From JAPOKJ01 sp031421635 (GTDB lineage Bacteria > Pseudomonadota > Gammaproteobacteria > Burkholderiales > Burkholderiaceae_E): DNA of 64,000 bases. The notes under the pieces were generated by a model, which made no database searches, had not been told where the DNA came from, and worked only from the letters and a program-made list of their open reading frames with translations. The DNA is taken from the NCBI GenBank assembly GCA_031421635.1, contig JANOPA010000064.1, forward strand, positions 169,104-233,103, written 5' to 3'. Shown in pieces: positions 1-7,832 of the stretch; the first letter of the stretch is position 1; every line of letters begins with the position of its first letter. Position numbers and translations under genes: made by a program.

Positions 1-766
1 TCATCACCACGTTGCGGCTCGGGTCCGATCCTCGATAGCGACCAACAAGATTGCCGACGGGATCAATCTCCACCTCATCAAAGCCGCATTCCTTCATCCA
101 CAGAGATAGCTGCGCAGCGACCTTGCGATGCGCCTCGGTCATATACAGCGTGGCCAGTTGACTCTTCGCCTTGAAGGACGGTTCGCTGTGCTCAGAGAGG
201 GCCTCTGCCCAGTCCCAAACCAAGTTGCCATCCTCTGACGTTACGCCAAATTTATCATTCAACCTGATCTCAACGATGCGGTGAATATTGCGCAGACACT
301 CAGCCATCTCCGCTTCAGCCTGCTGCCCTAAGCGACGCTCAAAGGTTTCAATAATTTGTACGCGACTCAAGCCCTGTGCGCGCGGCCCTCGCACAGCGAG
401 AATAAAAGGCCAACCGAACTTCTCGTTATAGCTGCGATTCATTGATTGAAGTTTTTCGAACTCTTCGGGCGTGCAATGAGTAAGTCCCGCGCGGCTTTGT
501 TCGTCGCTGGATTCATGGGTCAAATTTTGGTTCACCATAGCCTTACCGGCCAGTTCCGGGTGCGCGCGCAACAAGTTGAGTTTCTGATCGGTGCTGCTCC
601 TGCGCACCACTGCGGCCATGACCTGCTTTAGATGGTGCAGCGTTTTGAAGGGTCGTTGCTCTAATGCAGCTTCGGCAACCCAGGGCGAATGCTCATAGCT
701 GCCCGCGAGCATGGCCGAGGCCTCGCTGAGCGGTGCCAGATTGAGGGCTTCAATGGTGACTGTCAT
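1..766 (-). CDS. uraD: UraD (OHCU decarboxylase) fused to allantoate amidohydrolase, 3' end beyond the window
   Basis: The first ~170 residues match OHCU decarboxylase, which converts 2-oxo-4-hydroxy-4-carboxy-5-ureidoimidazoline to (S)-allantoin. The family motif AHPELAGK contains the catalytic His (residue 69), and KFGWPFILAVRG follows at 116-127. From about residue 180 the frame continues without a stop into an M20-family amidohydrolase start (DGNLVWDWAEALSEHSEP, then VEIDPVGNLVGRYRG near 232-246), as in allantoate amidohydrolase. The chain is open to base 1, so only 255 residues are visible. The ATG at 766 lies 9 bp after the GntR regulator, so both probably form one minus-strand operon. 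A UraD-AAH fusion joins two non-consecutive steps of purine breakdown; the metal-binding residues of the second domain lie outside the window. The domain assignment is firm; completeness cannot be judged. Confidence 0.9.
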   Translation of the reverse strand, partial: MTVTIEALNLAPLSEASAMLAGSYEHSPWVAEAALEQRPFKTLHHLKQVMAAVVRRSSTDQKLNLLRAHPELAGKAMVNQNLTHESSDEQSRAGLTHCTPEEFEKLQSMNRSYNEKFGWPFILAVRGPRAQGLSRVQIIETFERRLGQQAEAEMAECLRNIHRIVEIRLNDKFGVTSEDGNLVWDWAEALSEHSEPSFKAKSQLATLYMTEAHRKVAAQLSLWMKECGFDEVEIDPVGNLVGRYRGSDPSRNVVM

Positions 767-775
767 GGCGGACCT

Positions 776-1444
776 TTACTGCAATGCTTTGGCGATAGAG
801 CGACTGGGTTCCAGTTCGGCTCGATCTGTGTCAAGAGCGAGATCGGCCTCGACACTTCGCAGGTGTTCTTCCATCAGGCGGGCGGCGAGCCTGGCCTCGC
901 CTGCCTCGATGGCATCGACAATTTGGCCATGGTCATCATGGGAATGCTGAGCCGCCAAGCCACTCTGGTACAACATTGTGATCAGAGCGCAGCGCGACGA
1001 AAGCTCGGACAACAAAGCAGCCAACACTCTATTGCCGCTACACTGAGCCATGAGGCGATGGAAGTCGGCAAGCAAACGAATGCGCTCCGCCACTTTCCCG
1101 GAGCGCACCGCATGTAGCTCGTCCTTCAAATGACGGCGCAGCTTTTGAATGTCTTTCGAGGTAGCATTTCGGGTTAAGTCCTTCACCAACTGCACCTCAA
1201 GCGTACGCCGCACGGCGAAAATTTGTTTAGCCTCTTCAAGCGAAGGGCTTGCAACCGATGCGCCCCGGCCCGGAGCCAACTCAACCAACTTACTTTCAGC
1301 CAAGCGAAACAAGGCTTGACGCACAATCGTGCGAGAGACTCCAAAGTGATCGGCCAAGCGCTGTTCACCAAGCTTCGCGCCAGGTTTGAGCTGATGATCG
1401 GCAATGGCCTGGATCAGGCTAGATACGATACGTTCTGTTTGCAT
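776..1444 (-). CDS. GntR-family regulator, FCD (FadR C-terminal) subfamily
   Basis: This 222-residue protein has an N-terminal winged helix (LKPGAKLGEQRLADHFGVSR, then TIVRQALFRLAESKLVEL) and an all-helical FCD ligand/metal domain. The conserved Asp and His residues of FCD are recognisable (ADFHRLMA; HSHDDHGQIVDAIEAG; MEEHLRSVE). FCD regulators usually respond to organic acids and repress their neighbours. I chose ATG 1444 (MQTERIV) because the upstream extension would cross the operator at 1452-1463 and adds no domain. It is divergent from uraH-puuD and cotranscribed with uraD-AAH, so it most likely controls the urate/allantoin genes. The effector is unknown; a purine intermediate such as allantoin or urate is inference. 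Confidence 0.9.
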   Translation of the reverse strand: MQTERIVSSLIQAIADHQLKPGAKLGEQRLADHFGVSRTIVRQALFRLAESKLVELAPGRGASVASPSLEEAKQIFAVRRTLEVQLVKDLTRNATSKDIQKLRRHLKDELHAVRSGKVAERIRLLADFHRLMAQCSGNRVLAALLSELSSRCALITMLYQSGLAAQHSHDDHGQIVDAIEAGEARLAARLMEEHLRSVEADLALDTDRAELEPSRSIAKALQ

Positions 1445-1451
1445 GAGTGAA

Positions 1452-1463
1452 ATTGTATACAAT
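1452..1463. promoter_or_regulatory. 12-bp perfect palindrome, probable operator of the GntR/FCD regulator
   Basis: ATTGTATACAAT is a perfect dyad located 7 bp upstream of the regulator start and 34 bp upstream of uraH. Its TTGTATACAA core has the form typical of FCD-type GntR operators (TNGTNNNACNA-like). One site here could control both divergent units. Confidence 0.7.
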
Positions 1464-1497
1464 GCTGTGTGCAAAAGCCAGTGACTGAAAGGGCTCC

Positions 1498-1851
1498 ATG
1501 GGAAAACTCTCCACACACGTACTCGATACCGCCAACGGCAAAGCCGCTCTCGGAATGACGCTTCGCTTGTACGGCATTTCCGCCCAAGGCTCTACGCTGA
1601 TAAAGACGGCCGTGACCAATTCGGACGGGCGTGTCGACCATGCGCTTTTACAAGATCAAGAGTTCAAGCCGGGTCGATATCGTTTGGAGTTTGATGTTGG
1701 GCCATACTTTAAAGCCTTCTCAGGCCCCCTTCCTGAACTCACTTTTCTCGACATGGTGCCCATCGAATTTGGGGTCGCCGACAGTGAACAAAACTATCAC
1801 ATCCCTTTGCTTGTGAGCCCCTGGAGCTACTCCACCTATCGTGGCTCGTAA
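1498..1851 (+). CDS. uraH: 5-hydroxyisourate hydrolase (transthyretin-like)
   Basis: Hydrolyses 5-hydroxyisourate to OHCU, the step between urate oxidation and UraD. At 117 residues it has normal family length. Signature elements are the N-terminal LSTHVLDTANG (catalytic His), the middle GRYRLEF and FLDMVPIEF stretches, HIPLLVSPWSYSTYRGS with its conserved His, and the diagnostic C-terminal YRGS. It lacks a signal peptide, so it acts in the cytoplasm. The ATG at 1498 follows AAAGGGCTCC, a usable ribosome binding site. It is 32 bp upstream of puuD, giving the urate-to-OHCU pair in one transcript opposite uraD. Confidence 0.96.
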   Translation: MGKLSTHVLDTANGKAALGMTLRLYGISAQGSTLIKTAVTNSDGRVDHALLQDQEFKPGRYRLEFDVGPYFKAFSGPLPELTFLDMVPIEFGVADSEQNYHIPLLVSPWSYSTYRGS

Positions 1852-1883
1852 GTCTACAAAAGACCCTCTTTAGCGAACCAAGA

Positions 1884-3074
1884 ATGGATGCATACCTCGT
1901 CGACTGGGCCAACCTGCTGTTGCGCTGGCTACATCTGATTGTCGGCATTGCGTGGATTGGCGCGTCGTTTTATTTCGTGTGGCTTGACAATAGCCTCACG
2001 CCACCCGAAGACCAGTCATTGAAGGACAAGGGTGTCATGGGTGAGCTATGGGCGGTGCATGGTGGCGGCTTCTACAATCCCCAAAAATATCTTGGCGTCC
2101 CCAAAGCCATGCCCGATCATCTTCACTGGTTTTATTGGGAAAGCTATTCAAGTTGGATGAGCGGCTTTGCGCTTTTCGTCGTGCTTTATTTGGTTAACCC
2201 CAGCATATATTTGATCGACAAGAAGGTTTTCGATTTATCGCCTTCTATGGCGATCGCGGCGGCACTCGGGTTTCTGATCGCAGGCTGGGTCGTTTACAAC
2301 ACAATTTGTCGCCTCTTCGGTGAACGTGGCGACAAGGCGGACCTGACTGTTGGCCTCTTGGTAAGCCTCTTCGTGGTGCTCGCGGCTTGGGCGGCCTGCC
2401 ACTTGTTTTCCGGGCGTGCGGCGTTTTTGCTGACCGGCGCCATGATCGCCACCATCATGAGCGCGAACGTGCTTATCTGGATTATTCCAGGGCAAAGAAA
2501 GGTCATCGCCTCAATGAAGGCTGGCCAAGCGCCCGATCCAATGCATGGCAAGAGGGCTAAGCAGCGTAGCGTTCATAACACCTATTTCACGCTCCCAGTG
2601 CTGCTATCGATGCTCTCGAACCATTACAGTATGTTGTATCAGGCTAAGCACAACTGGGTTGTGTTGGTGGTCTTGATGTTGGCGGGTGTGTTGATTCGCC
2701 AGTTTTTCATCGCTCGCCACAAAGGAAATATCCAGTGGGGATGGTGGGTCGCGGGCATCGCGCTAATCGTCAGCGTGATTATTGCGCTGGCGCCTGATCG
2801 CACATCGGTGAAAAATTCTTCTTCCGCTGTGGCAGAAGCGAATTTTAGTGAGGTCAAGAGCATCATTGAGGAGCGCTGCGTAATGTGCCATAACACCCAG
2901 GTGATTTCGAAAAACATACAGCTGCACACCGATGCATTGATTGTCGCCAATGCCCAGGCGATCTATCAGCAAGCGGTGCTTTTGAAACTCATGCCGATGG
3001 CCAATTCCACGAACATTACCGAGAAGGAACGAACAGTTCTTGGCAACTGGTTTAAAGCTGGAGCGGTCCAGTAA
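1884..3074 (+). CDS. puuD: Urate hydroxylase PuuD, membrane protein with C-terminal cytochrome c
   Basis: Oxidises urate to 5-hydroxyisourate and passes electrons to a c-type heme instead of oxygen. The N-terminal portion is a urate oxidase N-like membrane domain (WLHLIVGIAWIGASFYFVWLD, GGGFYNPQKYLG, LHWFYWESYSSWMSGF), with about eight hydrophobic segments over residues 8-300. The C-terminal ~70 residues carry a single CVMCHN heme site at 332-337 and a distal LMPMAN methionine. Length 396 matches the family. It replaces soluble uricase here, and with uraH and uraD completes urate to allantoin. The electron acceptor is not encoded nearby. Confidence 0.95.
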   Translation: MDAYLVDWANLLLRWLHLIVGIAWIGASFYFVWLDNSLTPPEDQSLKDKGVMGELWAVHGGGFYNPQKYLGVPKAMPDHLHWFYWESYSSWMSGFALFVVLYLVNPSIYLIDKKVFDLSPSMAIAAALGFLIAGWVVYNTICRLFGERGDKADLTVGLLVSLFVVLAAWAACHLFSGRAAFLLTGAMIATIMSANVLIWIIPGQRKVIASMKAGQAPDPMHGKRAKQRSVHNTYFTLPVLLSMLSNHYSMLYQAKHNWVVLVVLMLAGVLIRQFFIARHKGNIQWGWWVAGIALIVSVIIALAPDRTSVKNSSSAVAEANFSEVKSIIEERCVMCHNTQVISKNIQLHTDALIVANAQAIYQQAVLLKLMPMANSTNITEKERTVLGNWFKAGAVQ

Positions 3075-3106
3075 AAACGCAGAAAGACTGATCAAACCAC
3101 CCCGCA

Positions 3107-3125
3107 TTGCATCATATCGGTGCAA
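3107..3125. promoter_or_regulatory. NtrC-like enhancer dyad upstream of the ammonium transporter
   Basis: TTGCATCATATCGGTGCAA is a dyad very close to the NtrC consensus TGCAC(N5-7)GTGCA. It lies about 100 bp upstream of a sigma-54 promoter, the usual enhancer distance. It is the only strong match in this 239-bp intergenic region. Confidence 0.7.
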
Positions 3126-3223
3126 ATATATTAAAAAAATCTACGGCTTTGTATTTAACGTATAAAAACCATAAAACACGCGCACTTTCGCACCGAATCA
3201 GTTCGCTTTAAGTCGCACCAAAA

Positions 3224-3240
3224 CGGCACGAATCTTGCTT
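3224..3240 (+). promoter_or_regulatory. Sigma-54 (-24/-12) promoter of the ammonium transporter gene
   Basis: CGGCACGAATCTTGCTT keeps the invariant GG and GC of the -24/-12 elements with exactly 10 bp between them, and matches GGCACG-N4-TTGC. It lies about 75 bp before the transporter start. With the NtrC-like dyad at 3107-3125 it predicts induction under nitrogen limitation. Confidence 0.82.
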
Positions 3241-3313
3241 GCTTGGTGCAAACCATTAAACCAGGGCGTTTTTCGCCCCAAGGAATGGCATAACAACGGC
3301 TTTAGGGGGCTAG

Positions 3314-4516
3314 GTGGACGGACTCAAACAAGGCGCGGATGCGCTATTTATTTTGCTCGGCGCGATCATGGTATTAGCCATGCACGCAGGATTCGCGTTT
3401 CTTGAACTGGGTACGGTGCGGCATAAAAACCAAGTCAATGCATTGGTCAAGATCTTGGTCGACTTTTCCGTTTCGACCGTCATGTACTTCTTCATTGGTT
3501 ACTCGGTCGCTTACGGTGTGAGCTTTATGGGCGATGCTACCGGCCTGGCTGCGAAAAACGGTTACGAGCTGGTCAAGTTTTTCTTCCTACTAACGTTTGC
3601 CGCCGCGATCCCCGCCATTATCTCGGGCGGCATCGCGGAGCGTGCCAAGTTCATTCCGCAGCTCATTGCGACGGCGGTGATTGTGGGCTTTTTCTATCCG
3701 TTCTTCGAGGGCATTATCTGGAATCAGAAGTTTGGAATCCAGACCTGGATCAAGGCCGTGGCTGGCGCTGAAGTGCATGACTTCGCAGGAAGCATCGTAG
3801 TGCATACTCTAGGTGGTTGGATGGCCTTGCCAGCGGTGATTTTACTCGGCGCCCGTCATGGCCGCTATCGTAAAGATGGCCTGGTCAGCGCCCACCCGCC
3901 CTCGAGCATTCCTTTTTTGGCTTTAGGTGCTTGGATCCTGGCTGTCGGCTGGTTCGGCTTTAATGTAATGAGTGCGCAAACCATCGATAAAATCTCTGGT
4001 CTCGTTGCCGTCAATTCTCTAATGGCCATGGTCGGAGGCACCTTAGCGGCAGCCTTAGTCGGACGCAATGATCCGGGCTTCGTCTACAACGGCCCGCTTG
4101 CTGGCTTGGTTGCGGTATGCGCTGGTTCGGACATCATGCATCCGGCGGGCGCACTGGTCACTGGCGCTATCGCAGGGCTCATTTTTGTACAGCTCTTTAC
4201 CTGGACTCAGAACAAATGGAAGATCGACGATGTGCTTGGCGTCTGGCCTCTGCACGGCCTGTGCGGTGCCTGGGGTGGCATAGCCTGCGGCATCTTCGGC
4301 ACCACAGCCCTCGGCGGCCTGGGTGGAGTGACTTTTAGTGCGCAATTGATCGGCACACTAGCGGGAATTGTCTGGGCTCTGCTAGCGGGTGTGATCGTCT
4401 ACGGTATTCTAAAAGCGACGATGGGTTTGCGACTCAGTCGGGAAGAAGAGTTCAATGGTGCGGACTTAAGCATCCACAGAATCTCATCCACCGCCGAGCG
4501 TGAAACCACCTGGTAG
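3314..4516 (+). CDS. amtB: Ammonium transporter (Amt family)
   Basis: A 400-residue, 11-helix inner-membrane channel for ammonium. The conserved pore elements are present: DFAGSIVVHTLGG with Asp156 and the first pore His164, and LHGLCGAWGG with the second pore His314. The C-terminal GLRLSREEEFNGADLSIH is the helix through which GlnK/GlnB-type PII proteins close the channel. Start is a GTG at 3314 preceded by TAGGGGGCTAG; there is no cleavable signal sequence. No glnK gene is adjacent, unlike the usual glnK-amtB pair. The promoter is sigma-54 dependent, and its position after purine catabolism genes suggests nitrogen scavenging. Confidence 0.95.
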   Translation: MDGLKQGADALFILLGAIMVLAMHAGFAFLELGTVRHKNQVNALVKILVDFSVSTVMYFFIGYSVAYGVSFMGDATGLAAKNGYELVKFFFLLTFAAAIPAIISGGIAERAKFIPQLIATAVIVGFFYPFFEGIIWNQKFGIQTWIKAVAGAEVHDFAGSIVVHTLGGWMALPAVILLGARHGRYRKDGLVSAHPPSSIPFLALGAWILAVGWFGFNVMSAQTIDKISGLVAVNSLMAMVGGTLAAALVGRNDPGFVYNGPLAGLVAVCAGSDIMHPAGALVTGAIAGLIFVQLFTWTQNKWKIDDVLGVWPLHGLCGAWGGIACGIFGTTALGGLGGVTFSAQLIGTLAGIVWALLAGVIVYGILKATMGLRLSREEEFNGADLSIHRISSTAERETTW

Positions 4517-6214
4517 TTAAGCCGTTGCTGGCCGGAGCAAGGCACCCTGTCGATCCAAAAAACGAACAAACTCCAGTGTCCTCGTGAGGACCCCGGCCGC
4601 ATCATCGCTCTTAGCTCCAATGTCTGCAAGCTGCCGGATGGTGCTTAAGCCATCCATTTGCAAGGCAAGGGCACGAGAAAAACTATCTTCGAGGTGAATC
4701 TCCGTATGGAGCGCGCCAGCCAGGGGTAAATTCTCATTGATTGCGTCTGCAATAAACGGACTTAACTTGGGCCACATCGATTCAACCCCCAAGCTTAATT
4801 CCGGACCCTCTTTGTCAAGCGGAGTGAAAAATCCGCCGACCCGTATGGCTTGACCAAAAATTTCCATATGGCCCGAAAGCACTAAGGACCAAAGGAGTCG
4901 AGACATCGCCTGCACGGTGGCATCTTTCTCGTAGCTCAGACCCTGCTCCTGGCACTTCGTCAAACTCAAGTCGATGAGCACAGTCACAGGGACCGAGTTT
5001 GGAAAGGTCTTCGCCAAATGGTGGAGAGATACCTTTGCAATCGGCTCGTCGACGGACACGACTCTGCCTAGGCATTCAAACTTAACCAAATCACGACTAT
5101 AAAGGCTCGCCTGACTTAGTGGTGCGTCGGGCTGTAGGGCAGTGCGAAGATGCATGCCGTGTATCGTGTTCTCGTCAACCTTGCGTTCTAGGTGAGGTAT
5201 CGGAGCAAGGTCACGCTCGCGCTGCAGATTTTTGCAAAGTAGAGACTGCTTAAAGCGGCGTCCTAAGGCGAAGTCGAGATACTGTTGTTCCGCCACCCAA
5301 GGATCGGTACCAAGAGGCGTCCATAAAAACGCTGCGGCTTTGAATGATTCACTACCGGCCTTCGGAAACATGGTCTCGACACCCGGCTCGCCTAGATACT
5401 GAAGGCCGTGCCTCTGCGCTGCCTTGGCAAACTCATGGAGATAAAAAGGGGTTGCAAATTCCGATAAATCGTCGTGAAACATGACGTAATCGGGCAATGC
5501 CAGAGAAAATTGAATCTCACCCTTGAGCGTATCAAGGTAGGGAATTTTCGGCATCTCTTCGGTTAAGGTGTGATCGTTCGCATCTACCGACAATCCAGCA
5601 TAGGCCGAGAGAAAAGCCCTTGCTTCCGGGATGGTTTCAATGTCGAAGGCCCGAGCTCCAAACCGGAATTGAAGCATCTCTCGCACCAAATGGCGCAAAC
5701 GGCAACCCGGCAAGGCGTTGTAACTAATATAGGCAACGCCCCGATCTGTCAGAGAGACTTGAACGAGCTTCAATATGGCATCGCGCACAAACGGAGGCAC
5801 CCAGGAATACAGGCCATGCGCAATGATGTAGTCGAACTTGCCGAGAGATTCGCCTAGCGCACTGACATCAGCTTGTAGCAAGCGAATATTGTGGAGACCG
5901 AGGCGATCAATGCGCTGTACTCCCATCGCAATCGGGCTCTCAGCAAGGTCCACACCCACAAAGCGTGCATGTGGAAGATAGGCGGCCATTGGAATAAGAT
6001 TAGCCCCATCCCCACAACCTAACTCGAGGACTGAGCAAGTTTCTAAAGCGGGAGTGTCCAAGCCAAAAAGTTTTGCAACCGCTTGAAGACGTTGGGGATG
6101 GGTCTGGGAGAAGACCCCACCCTTGTATGCGAATTGATCATAGGCTGTCATATCTAGTGTCAGTGCAGATCCTCGCTGGCCTAACGCCTCGGGAGAAATA
6201 GTCGTTTGCAGCAA
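4517..6214 (-). CDS. SAM-dependent methyltransferase with a regulatory-type C-terminal domain
   Basis: This 565-residue protein has a class I SAM fold: motif I VLELGCGDGANLIPMA near residues 63-78, then FVGVDLAE (acidic end of strand beta2), LLQADVSAL and FDYIIAHGLYSWVPP. The region after ~230 (LHEFAKAAQRHGLQYLGEP onward) resembles the methyltransferase regulatory domain (PF10119 type) found in large bacterial methyltransferases of unknown target. The frame starts at a TTG (6214); an ATG at 6151 (MTAYDQFAYKG) starts right at the conserved region and may be the true start, and neither has a clear ribosome binding site. It ends against the amtB stop and lies 21 bp after the GGDEF gene. Substrate unknown. 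Confidence 0.82.
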   Translation of the reverse strand: MLQTTISPEALGQRGSALTLDMTAYDQFAYKGGVFSQTHPQRLQAVAKLFGLDTPALETCSVLELGCGDGANLIPMAAYLPHARFVGVDLAESPIAMGVQRIDRLGLHNIRLLQADVSALGESLGKFDYIIAHGLYSWVPPFVRDAILKLVQVSLTDRGVAYISYNALPGCRLRHLVREMLQFRFGARAFDIETIPEARAFLSAYAGLSVDANDHTLTEEMPKIPYLDTLKGEIQFSLALPDYVMFHDDLSEFATPFYLHEFAKAAQRHGLQYLGEPGVETMFPKAGSESFKAAAFLWTPLGTDPWVAEQQYLDFALGRRFKQSLLCKNLQRERDLAPIPHLERKVDENTIHGMHLRTALQPDAPLSQASLYSRDLVKFECLGRVVSVDEPIAKVSLHHLAKTFPNSVPVTVLIDLSLTKCQEQGLSYEKDATVQAMSRLLWSLVLSGHMEIFGQAIRVGGFFTPLDKEGPELSLGVESMWPKLSPFIADAINENLPLAGALHTEIHLEDSFSRALALQMDGLSTIRQLADIGAKSDDAAGVLTRTLEFVRFLDRQGALLRPATA

Positions 6215-6235
6215 GTCGTTAAATTACCGGTAAGA

Positions 6236-7504
6236 CTATCCTTGATACTGTTGATCGTCAATAAAATGCCTTTTTAGGGCTTGTTTGGTCGCATACCTGT
6301 TTCGATCCGCATGCGCCAAAAGAGCTTCGATGGTAGCGCCATCTTCTAGCCCAATGGCCAACCCAATACTTGCACCTACTTGCACTTCGCAATCATTCAA
6401 TTCGACCGGGGAACTCAGCAAGTCTCTCAGCTTTTCAGCGACCGATGCGGCCTCCGGGCGATCTTTAACCTGGCGTAGCAGAACCACAAACTGATCCCCG
6501 TCCATTCGAGCCACCAGGTCGCCGCTTCGTACCCCATGAACAAGCCTTCGCGCGAGTACCGTCAGGACCTCGTCACCAATCAAATGGCCGTGACACTTGT
6601 TGATCGATTTAAAGTCATCAAGATCAATACTGAGAAGTGCGACGACCCCTTCACGCCGTAATCGATCCGCCGGACGCACCAGATTTGACCCTGGGTGGCA
6701 GTCAATGTCTACTAGGCCTGAAGGGGTAGTTTGCGTTTCTAGAACCCGGCGAGCTCGCACCAATAGCTGGCGCCGATTGGCCAAGCCGGTCAATGAATCA
6801 TGTTGGGCTAGAAAGCTAAATTGATCGCTGGCATTTTTACTGACGGTTCCATCAGTAATCACCCAAAGGAGACGAGGAACAGAACTTGTTGAATCCTCGC
6901 GACGGACTTCAAGCCTCAGCCAACAGGGTTGGCATCGATCCAACTGATAGGAAAGATTTAGTTTAACAACGCCTTTTCGCTGCACTCGCGCCATCAGGCG
7001 CTGCATTACGCGCTGCATGCTCTTTTGGTCTAGGTTCAAGCCCAGCCCGCGCAGGATCGCAGCGAACGCCGTCGTCTCGCTGCCACCAGCCACTTGCACT
7101 CCCAGCAAATGCGCAAAACGCAGGTTCGTTGACTTCAGCACAAGACCTTCTGTGACCGCGATAGCCAGGGAATCATTGGCCAAAAGGGCCTCAAGCTGAC
7201 GACGCAGGGACCCTAACTCTAAGCGGTCTAGACGAAAATTCAATGCAGCGCAACGTTGAACAAAATAAACATGGGCGGCCATCACACACATTGCCAACAG
7301 CATACTTCCCAACGCCAAGAGAGTGCCCGCGCTCTGAGACCCAAGGCCATTACCCATCGGACCATTGACCATCAAATCATAGCCTGCGATCAAAAAGGCC
7401 GTGAATACGATCACCTTCCAAACCCGTGCTATCACAGCTTCAAAGGCTTGAAGCGCTGGAATCTTCGGCTGAACCAAGTTTAAATGTTGATGTGACTGCG
7501 GCAT
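6236..7504 (-). CDS. Membrane GGDEF-domain protein with degenerate active-site motif
   Basis: Two membrane helices (about residues 31-44 and 61-84) are followed by a PAS-like region (110-222) and a GGDEF domain (230-415) that begins with the usual QHDSLTGLANRR. The signature loop, however, reads DGDQF at 335-339 where active diguanylate cyclases have GGDEF or GGEEF: the first Gly is Asp and the metal-binding Glu is Gln. The C-terminal ADRALYxAK-like segment is also altered (HADRNRYATKQA). IDLDDFKSINKCHGHLIGDEVL, the nucleotide and first metal site region, is retained. It may bind GTP or c-di-GMP without making it, or act as a scaffold. No EAL domain is present. Confidence 0.85.
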   Translation of the reverse strand: MPQSHQHLNLVQPKIPALQAFEAVIARVWKVIVFTAFLIAGYDLMVNGPMGNGLGSQSAGTLLALGSMLLAMCVMAAHVYFVQRCAALNFRLDRLELGSLRRQLEALLANDSLAIAVTEGLVLKSTNLRFAHLLGVQVAGGSETTAFAAILRGLGLNLDQKSMQRVMQRLMARVQRKGVVKLNLSYQLDRCQPCWLRLEVRREDSTSSVPRLLWVITDGTVSKNASDQFSFLAQHDSLTGLANRRQLLVRARRVLETQTTPSGLVDIDCHPGSNLVRPADRLRREGVVALLSIDLDDFKSINKCHGHLIGDEVLTVLARRLVHGVRSGDLVARMDGDQFVVLLRQVKDRPEAASVAEKLRDLLSSPVELNDCEVQVGASIGLAIGLEDGATIEALLAHADRNRYATKQALKRHFIDDQQYQG

Positions 7505-7832
7505 TTCGTCATGGTCCGCGAAGCGTGAAACCCCGCCAAGGGTTCAGCACGTATTCGGCGCAAATCTCACGACCGACGGTCCGAGTATCCCGCCCAAACG
7601 GGCCCGGATTGGCATCAGCGCTCGTTCAGCATGGAAGCTCATCGTCCGCGGAGTGACAAATTCAAGTTAAATTTGCAAAAATATTGATTAATACCGCCAA
7701 ACCAAAATCCAAGCTGCATTTAGCTCGACAATTTTTTACATTGTTAGATAAAATGGATTTCTCATTCGTATCCGTCGGTAAAGTTCAAACCGGGCTTTTT
7801 CTATGGGATCGTTGCAACGAGAAGCCGACCAC
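7505..7832. other. Divergent intergenic region between the GGDEF gene and the caspase-like gene
   Basis: Holds no convincing gene on either strand. The left ~160 bp are GC-rich and the right ~150 bp are AT-rich (tracts such as AAATTTGCAAAAATATTGATTAAT), consistent with promoters for the flanking divergent genes. I could not fix a -35/-10 pair with confidence. Confidence 0.5.
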
